NCBI GenBank assembly: GCA_013042165.1
Contig: JABDQT010000083.1
Coordinates: forward strand, 1 to 9,826
Length of the DNA stretch: 9,826 nucleotides
From: Kiritimatiellales bacterium
GTDB lineage: Bacteria > Verrucomicrobiota > Kiritimatiellia > Kiritimatiellales > Pontiellaceae
Direction of reading: 5' to 3'
The notes under the pieces were generated by a model. It was given only the letters and a program-made list of their open reading frames with translations. It ran no database searches and was not told where the DNA came from. Made by a program: the position numbers and the translations under genes. Shown piece by piece: positions 6,349-9,826 of the stretch (within the stretch, counting starts at the first letter, position 1; each line of letters starts with the position of its first letter).

Positions 6349-7590
6349 ATGATCAAACTTAACAACGCATCAAAAAACTGGCCGGAGCTCACGGCGATCT
6401 TGCTAGCCCGCCTGGGTTTCCTGTGGTTGCTGGTGTTTGTTTCGCTGTTGATCCCGAAGGATGATGTGGCGTTCTATGCCTTTCTGGGATTTGCTTTCAT
6501 TATCACCATCCCCTATTCACTCTGGTTGCGTAGCAAACTGCGTGTATCCGAGTTCGCCCCGCTGCAGTTTGTTGTCGATCTGGTGCTCGTAACGGGCGTC
6601 GTCTATTTCACGGGCGGAATCCACAGCAACCTTACACTGCTCTACCCACTTGTGATTCTGTCGGCGGGTATTGTCGGCACACCCCGGCAAGCCACGGAAA
6701 TCACGGTACTGGCCATTGTAACCTATGCCCTGATGGCCACCCTGCTCTCCAACCGCATGCTGGTCGAATACATACCGACCGACAATGCCTTCCATCTGGG
6801 AACCGCTCATTCGGCACTGCTGATACGCAGTCTGACATTTGCCCTCTTCGGCGCAGTGAGCATCTATATTTCGAAGGCATGCAACTATATCGCCACGCAG
6901 GAAACGGAACTTTCAGAAACCACTGCCGCCTTGCTTCGGAACATCCCGTCACCGGCCCTGCTCCTCGATGAAAGCGGACGCATTGTGTCGGCCAATCAGG
7001 AAATTTGCAGTCTGTTGGATGAATCCGGTGAAAACCTCTGCTCGATGGATTACACATCCTTGTGCGCCGAGGGTATGCCGCCGCTTCCAGGTTCCTACGG
7101 CAAAACCGTGCATCTGTATGGCAAGGGCGGGATGATCGTCCCGGCCGCCTACAGCTCAAAAGATTTCGAGATACTTGAAAACGCATTGTACCCGGCCAAG
7201 GGACACAAACACAGGGTATGCAAGGTCACGCTGCTGACCTTCACCGATCTTTCCCATGCCCTTGAAACCGGTAAGCAACTTGAAAAGGTTAAGCAGATCC
7301 ACTCCGCAACCCGAATCGCCGGGGAAATGGCCCAGGAAATCCGGTCACCGCTCACCACCTTGTCCGCCTCGGTGCAGATGCTGCAAAGCTATGAGCAGGA
7401 TGCCACGGTCGTCGACTGGTTGCCGAACAGCCCTCGCAGGAAGGATCGCAATGAGCTCTTTGGCCATATCGAGGACGCATCACGCAGCATGGATGCACTG
7501 GTTAAGAACTTCATCGACTTCGCCGAATACATTCCAGCCGATCTTATATCCATCATTAAGCTTGACTCGATTATCAAAAATGAGGGTTAA
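6349..7590 (+). CDS. PilS-like membrane sensor lacking the catalytic histidine and the ATPase domain
   Basis: Counted from the ATG at 6349 this is a 413-residue protein. About six hydrophobic segments fill residues 19-175, as in PilS. A PAS-like region follows (about 190-302, with LLLDESGRIVSANQEICSLL), then a histidine-kinase dimerisation region (about 315-405). Its H-box reads AGEMAQEIRSPLTTLSASV: the histidine that should precede EIR is Gln 329 (codon CAG at 7333-7335), and the usual Asn is Ser. The second helix (FIDFAEYIPADLISIIKLDSI) is complete, but the protein ends eleven or so residues later, before any N, G1 or G2 box. The next gene starts 37 bases on, leaving no room for a lost ATPase domain. 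The protein therefore cannot autophosphorylate as read. GGAGG at 6334-6338 is ten bases from this ATG but only one base from the ATG at 6340, so 6349 is preferred. Context with PilR suggests a sensory adaptor, a phosphatase-like partner, or a decaying kinase. Confidence 0.8.
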   Translation: MIKLNNASKNWPELTAILLARLGFLWLLVFVSLLIPKDDVAFYAFLGFAFIITIPYSLWLRSKLRVSEFAPLQFVVDLVLVTGVVYFTGGIHSNLTLLYPLVILSAGIVGTPRQATEITVLAIVTYALMATLLSNRMLVEYIPTDNAFHLGTAHSALLIRSLTFALFGAVSIYISKACNYIATQETELSETTAALLRNIPSPALLLDESGRIVSANQEICSLLDESGENLCSMDYTSLCAEGMPPLPGSYGKTVHLYGKGGMIVPAAYSSKDFEILENALYPAKGHKHRVCKVTLLTFTDLSHALETGKQLEKVKQIHSATRIAGEMAQEIRSPLTTLSASVQMLQSYEQDATVVDWLPNSPRRKDRNELFGHIEDASRSMDALVKNFIDFAEYIPADLISIIKLDSIIKNEG

Positions 7591-7627
7591 ATAGGCCATC
7601 TGAATACCACAGGAAGAGGTTTGCGGA

Positions 7628-9007
7628 ATGGCCAAGATTCTCATTGCGGATGATGATCCGACAATTCTTAGTTTGTTGAATAAAATCCTGCTTTCCAAGG
7701 GATACGAAGTACAGCTGGCCGAACACGGTGGGGTTGCAGAGAAGTTTCTGAAGTCCGAGCAGTTCGACCTTCTCATTTCTGACATCAAAATGGAGCCGGT
7801 CGATGGCATGCAGCTGCTGAAGAATACCCGCCAGCTGCGGCCCCACGTCGGAGTCATTATGCTCACGGCCTATGCCACCGTCTCGACCGCCGTCGAAGCC
7901 ATGAAGGAAGGAGCCTTCGACTACATCCCCAAACCGTTTAAGATCGATGAGCTGCTCGAAACCGTGAAACGGGCACTGGATTACCAGAAGTCCCTCTCCC
8001 AACAGATCTCGCCGGACTCGCATATCGAGGCCAAGAAATACTTTGGAAACATTGTGGCCGAGAGCGATCAAATGGTGAATGTGTGCGAAATGATCAAACG
8101 CGTCGCTCCCACCAAAACCACCATCATGATCACCGGCGAAAGTGGCACCGGTAAAGAACTGGTTGCCGAAGCGGTGCACAGTTTCAGCGCGCGCTCGGAA
8201 GGCCCGTTCCTGCCGGTCAACTGTGCCGCCCTGCCCGATACCCTCATCGAGTCGGAACTCTTCGGCCACGTCAAGGGCACCTTCACCGGAGCCAACGCCC
8301 ACAAGGAAGGGCTGTTCGAAGCGTCCCGCGGAGGAACCCTGTTTCTTGACGAAATCAACTCCATCCCTCATGGCTTGCAATCCAAGCTGTTGCGCGCCAT
8401 TCAGAACAAAAAAATCCGGAAGGTGGGCGGCACCGAAGAGTTTGATGTGGATGTGCGTATCCTTGCGGCCTCGAACCGCAACCTCGAAAGCATGGTCAAG
8501 GAAGGCAGCTTCCGGGAAGACCTTTTCTATCGACTGAGTGTTATTTCAATTGATATTCCACCTCTGAAGCAACGCCCCGAAGATATCCTGCCCCTCGCAC
8601 AGCATTTTATTTCGCAGGAGGTGGGAAGCGGCGAACACCCAGCCATCGACAATGACGTGCTGCCGATCCTGCAAAGCTATGCATGGCCGGGCAACGTACG
8701 TGAACTGCAGAATGTCATCCAGCACTGCCTGACCTTTATGCAGGATAACAAAATCACGAAAGACACCCTGCCCTCTAAGCTGATCGTCTCTTATGAAGAA
8801 AACCCCGCCGCCCGATCCGCTTCAACCGTCGGGACTTTTGAGAAAGCAAAATCTCTCAAGGCGTTCCTGCGTGCCAAGGAAAAGGAATACCTTAAAACGG
8901 TGATCGATACCATGGGAGGCGACAAAGCCGCAGCAGCCAAGGAACTCGATATCAGCCTAGCCACCCTCTACCGCAAACTACCGGAAAACGAACAGCCGGC
9001 GGAATAG
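7628..9007 (+). CDS. pilR: PilR-like NtrC-family sigma-54 response regulator
   Basis: This 459-residue DNA-binding activator has three domains. The receiver (about 1-120) keeps all key residues: the acidic cluster D8-D9-D10, phospho-acceptor Asp 52, Thr 80 and Lys 102. The AAA+ domain (about 145-375) has Walker A GESGTGKE (170-177), the sigma-54 contact loop as GTFTGA (217-222, Thr in place of the usual Ala at position 2), Walker B TLFLDEI (237-243) and the arginine-finger region FREDLFYRLSV. A Fis-type helix-turn-helix ends the protein (about 430-451, KAAAAKELDISLATLYRKL). AGGAAGAGG lies eight bases before the ATG. It follows the sensor gene by 37 bases and is the last gene of the operon. 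By analogy with PilR it should activate pilin and other sigma-54 promoters. Its receiver appears functional although the adjacent sensor is not a working kinase. Confidence 0.9.
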   Translation: MAKILIADDDPTILSLLNKILLSKGYEVQLAEHGGVAEKFLKSEQFDLLISDIKMEPVDGMQLLKNTRQLRPHVGVIMLTAYATVSTAVEAMKEGAFDYIPKPFKIDELLETVKRALDYQKSLSQQISPDSHIEAKKYFGNIVAESDQMVNVCEMIKRVAPTKTTIMITGESGTGKELVAEAVHSFSARSEGPFLPVNCAALPDTLIESELFGHVKGTFTGANAHKEGLFEASRGGTLFLDEINSIPHGLQSKLLRAIQNKKIRKVGGTEEFDVDVRILAASNRNLESMVKEGSFREDLFYRLSVISIDIPPLKQRPEDILPLAQHFISQEVGSGEHPAIDNDVLPILQSYAWPGNVRELQNVIQHCLTFMQDNKITKDTLPSKLIVSYEENPAARSASTVGTFEKAKSLKAFLRAKEKEYLKTVIDTMGGDKAAAAKELDISLATLYRKLPENEQPAE

Positions 9008-9034
9008 CCGAACGAACCGGATTTCCCTTTAATG

Positions 9035-9063
9035 CGCCTCACTTTCCAGCGGGGCGTTTTTTT
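9035..9063 (+). terminator. Rho-independent terminator of the pilB-pilR operon
   Basis: A six-base stem CGCCTC (9035-9040) pairs with GGGGCG (9051-9056), with one G-U pair, around a ten-base loop, and is followed directly by seven T. It lies 28 bases after the pilR stop. Confidence 0.75.
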
Positions 9064-9072
9064 GTTCATGAC

Positions 9073-9246
9073 CCATCTGCGGGGAGGCTCTTGGTGGGGC
9101 AGGATCGTAGAAGCGCCCCCCCCGTCGCGTTCCATATGCGCCGGCATCCAGTCGGAAATAAGCGACGAGGGCGTCGCTTCTACGTTACCGATTTCCCAGA
9201 ATCGGGACATGAAGCGTTAAAATTACTAACCCTTCCCCGCAGATGG
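9073..9246. repeat. Nested inverted-repeat intergenic element (MITE- or REP-like)
   Basis: The outer ends are a perfect 13-base inverted repeat, CCATCTGCGGGGA (9073-9085) with TCCCCGCAGATGG (9234-9246). Inside is a perfect 10-base inverted repeat, CGTAGAAGCG (9106-9115) with CGCTTCTACG (9175-9184). The right inner arm overlaps a 7-base hairpin AGCGACG-AGGG-CGTCGCT (9161-9178), and CCGATT/AATCGG (9188-9205) forms another with a six-base loop. An eight-base C run lies at 9116-9123. No transposase frame and no clear flanking target duplication are seen. The nested symmetry suggests a small dispersed element; only one copy is in the window, so its repetitive nature is inferred. Confidence 0.6.
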
Positions 9247-9270
9247 AGTATGGGCCTTTTTCTTATTCTT

Positions 9271-9342
9271 CAGGTTGCGAGTCCTCATCCCAACCCCTGT
9301 TTTCTTCGCAAACCTGCTGAAATAAACGTCCAGCGGACTCGC
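9271..9342. repeat. Two overlapping, mutually exclusive inverted repeats
   Basis: CAGGTTGCG (9271-9279) can pair with CGCAAACCTG (9307-9316) with one bulged A, while GCGAGTCC (9277-9284) can pair perfectly with GGACTCGC (9335-9342). The shared GCG at 9277-9279 means only one stem can form at a time. They lie upstream of the predicted pilin transcription start, so they would matter as RNA only if this stretch is transcribed from elsewhere. Confidence 0.45.
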
Positions 9343-9347
9343 TATCC

Positions 9348-9413
9348 ATAACTCCAGGTTATTTTCATCTGGTTATGTAACAAAACGTTAAAACCACGCT
9401 AACAACAGGTTAC
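9348..9413 (+). promoter_or_regulatory. Cluster of GTTAY half-sites, candidate enhancer for the pilin promoter
   Basis: Seven copies of GTTA or its complement TAAC lie within 66 bases: ATAAC 9348-9352, GTTAT 9358-9362, GTTAT 9372-9376, GTAAC 9377-9381, GTTA 9387-9390, TAAC 9400-9403 and GTTAC 9409-9413. They sit about 88-153 bases upstream of the predicted sigma-54 start, where NtrC-family activators normally bind. Binding by the PilR encoded just upstream is inferred; the motif differs from the TGTC-type sites described for Pseudomonas PilR. Confidence 0.5.
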
Positions 9414-9422
9414 AGATTTATA

Positions 9423-9445
9423 GGCGAGATTTTTTAAAATTCGCC
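9423..9445. repeat. Bulged AT-rich palindrome upstream of the pilin promoter
   Basis: GGCGA (9423-9427), one unpaired G, then ATTTT pair with AAAAT and TCGCC (9436-9445) around a two-base centre. It lies about 56-78 bases before the predicted pilin start and could be an operator or a DNA-bending site; the sequence does not say which. Confidence 0.35.
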
Positions 9446-9474
9446 CACCGTTCAATCGAACCTGAAGTAAAAAA

Positions 9475-9490
9475 TGGCATGGATCTCGCT
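9475..9490 (+). promoter_or_regulatory. Sigma-54 promoter of the pilin gene
   Basis: The site TGGCATGGATCTCGCT has GG at 9476-9477 and GC at 9488-9489, the exact sigma-54 spacing. Its first ten bases resemble the pilM and pilB sites (GGYATGGRT). Predicted start is near 9501, giving a leader of about 84 bases. Sigma-54 control of pilin by PilR is well established in Pseudomonas and other bacteria, and pilR is the adjacent gene. Confidence 0.75.
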
Positions 9491-9502
9491 TTATAGCTAC
9501 CC

Positions 9503-9537
9503 GTCTGATGGATAATTGAGGCGAGCTCAACGCAGAC
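9503..9537 (+). promoter_or_regulatory. Stem-loop at the 5' end of the pilin transcript
   Basis: GTCTG (9503-9507) pairs with CAGAC (9533-9537), enclosing a second stem TTGAG/CTCAA (9516-9530) with a five-base loop GCGAG. It would begin about three bases after the predicted transcription start, a position where stem-loops often protect abundant mRNAs from decay. Function is inferred. Confidence 0.45.
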
Positions 9538-9584
9538 AACATAATGATTCAAGTGTTACTAATACTTAAATTGGAGAAAATAAG

Positions 9585-9826
9585 ATGAAGAAAATGAATA
9601 AAAAGGGTTTCACCCTGGTAGAAATCATGATCGTAGTTGCCATTATCGGTCTGCTTGCAGCAATCGGTATTCCTTCCTTCCAGAAGGCACGTGCCAACTC
9701 CATCGCTAAAGCCAAAGACAATAACATTCGCATTGTCGAAGGTGCTGTTGAAGAATGGGCTATGGAAAAAGGTCATACTGACGGTGTGGCGGTTGTACCT
9801 GGCGAACTCTATGAGTACATCAAGGG
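9585..9826 (+). CDS. pilA: Type IV pilin, N-terminal part
   Basis: The gene runs off the right edge with 80 codons visible. The product starts with an eight-residue class III leader, MKKMNKKG, followed by mature FTLVEIMIVVAIIGLLAAIG: prepilin peptidase would cut after Gly 8, leaving Phe 1 (to be N-methylated) and the conserved Glu 5 of the mature chain. The hydrophobic helix extends to about residue 30 and continues as a polar helix with RIVEGAVEEWAMEKG. This is the N-terminal spine of a major-type pilin; the globular domain lies outside the window. GGAG eight bases before the ATG, the dedicated sigma-54 promoter and a structured leader suggest strong, regulated expression. It is named pilA for role; it could instead be a pseudopilin, but isolation next to pilR and the promoter favour the major subunit. 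Confidence 0.9.
   Translation, partial: MKKMNKKGFTLVEIMIVVAIIGLLAAIGIPSFQKARANSIAKAKDNNIRIVEGAVEEWAMEKGHTDGVAVVPGELYEYIK

Larger units (their letters stand above)
9008..9584. other. 577-base non-coding region between pilR and the pilin gene
   Basis: No convincing gene lies here; the short open frames have no ribosome sites and cross the repeats. In order the region holds the pilR terminator, a nested inverted-repeat element (9073-9246), a pair of mutually exclusive stems (9271-9342), a cluster of GTTAY half-sites (9348-9413), a bulged palindrome (9423-9445), the pilin sigma-54 promoter and the pilin leader. From about 9350 onward it is markedly AT-richer than the surrounding genes, as expected of regulatory DNA. 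Confidence 0.8.

Noticed and set aside
7574..8380. 268-codon open frame antisense to pilR
   Set aside because: A shadow of the intact receiver and AAA+ coding sequence, with a Gly/His/Phe-rich composition typical of antisense frames.
9032..9351. Short open frames in the pilR-pilin gap
   Set aside because: They run through the terminator and the inverted repeats, lack ribosome sites and encode low-complexity peptides.
9549..9776. 75-codon open frame antisense to the pilin gene
   Set aside because: The opposite strand encodes a textbook prepilin N-terminus with ribosome site and promoter.
1..9826. CRISPR arrays, tRNA or rRNA genes, transposases, phage genes
   Set aside because: No regularly spaced direct repeats, no cloverleaf or rRNA-like stretch, and no recombinase or phage motifs were found in any frame.

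Overview
The window is a type IV pilus (T4P) biogenesis and regulation locus from a Gram-negative-type bacterium. It carries the inner-membrane alignment proteins PilM, PilN and PilO, a PilP/GspC-like protein, the assembly ATPase PilB, the platform protein PilC, a PilS-like sensor, a PilR-like sigma-54 activator, and the start of a major pilin gene. Moderate GC content, the arrangement of genes and the style of the pilin (short basic leader, then a charged helical stretch ending in Glu-Trp-Ala) fit a member of the PVC group, perhaps Kiritimatiellota. That placement is an impression, not a demonstrated result.

Layout. Bases 1-1745, minus strand: pilM, pilN and the first 36 codons of pilO, tightly packed (pilM and pilN overlap by ATGA). 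Bases 1939-2466, plus strand: a single-pass protein with a PilP/GspC-like C-terminal domain, divergent from pilM. Bases 2471-3304, minus strand: a 277-residue protein with a helical-repeat N-terminus and a stand-alone domain resembling the MshEN domain of PilB/GspE ATPases. Bases 3514-9007, plus strand: a presumed operon pilB, pilC, pilS-like, pilR, closed by a Rho-independent terminator at 9035-9063. Bases 9008-9584: a long non-coding region with a nested inverted-repeat element, several other inverted repeats, a cluster of GTTAY half-sites and a sigma-54 promoter. From 9585: the type IV pilin gene, cut by the window end.

How it works together. PilB binds the PilC platform and drives pilin polymerisation; PilM/N/O and the PilP-like protein form the alignment complex linking that motor to the outer-membrane secretin, which is not in the window. 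PilR is predicted to switch on pilin transcription through sigma-54. I read four sigma-54 promoters of identical 16-base geometry, in front of pilin, pilB, pilM and the MshEN-like gene, so almost the whole locus may be one sigma-54 regulon, with pilR in an operon it may itself activate.

The most unusual point is the sensor. The PilS-like protein has the expected membrane region, PAS region and dimerisation helices, but the phospho-accepting histidine is glutamine and the protein stops before the ATP-binding domain. PilR nevertheless keeps a complete receiver domain. Either the sensor has become a non-enzymatic signalling partner and another kinase feeds PilR, or the system is decaying.
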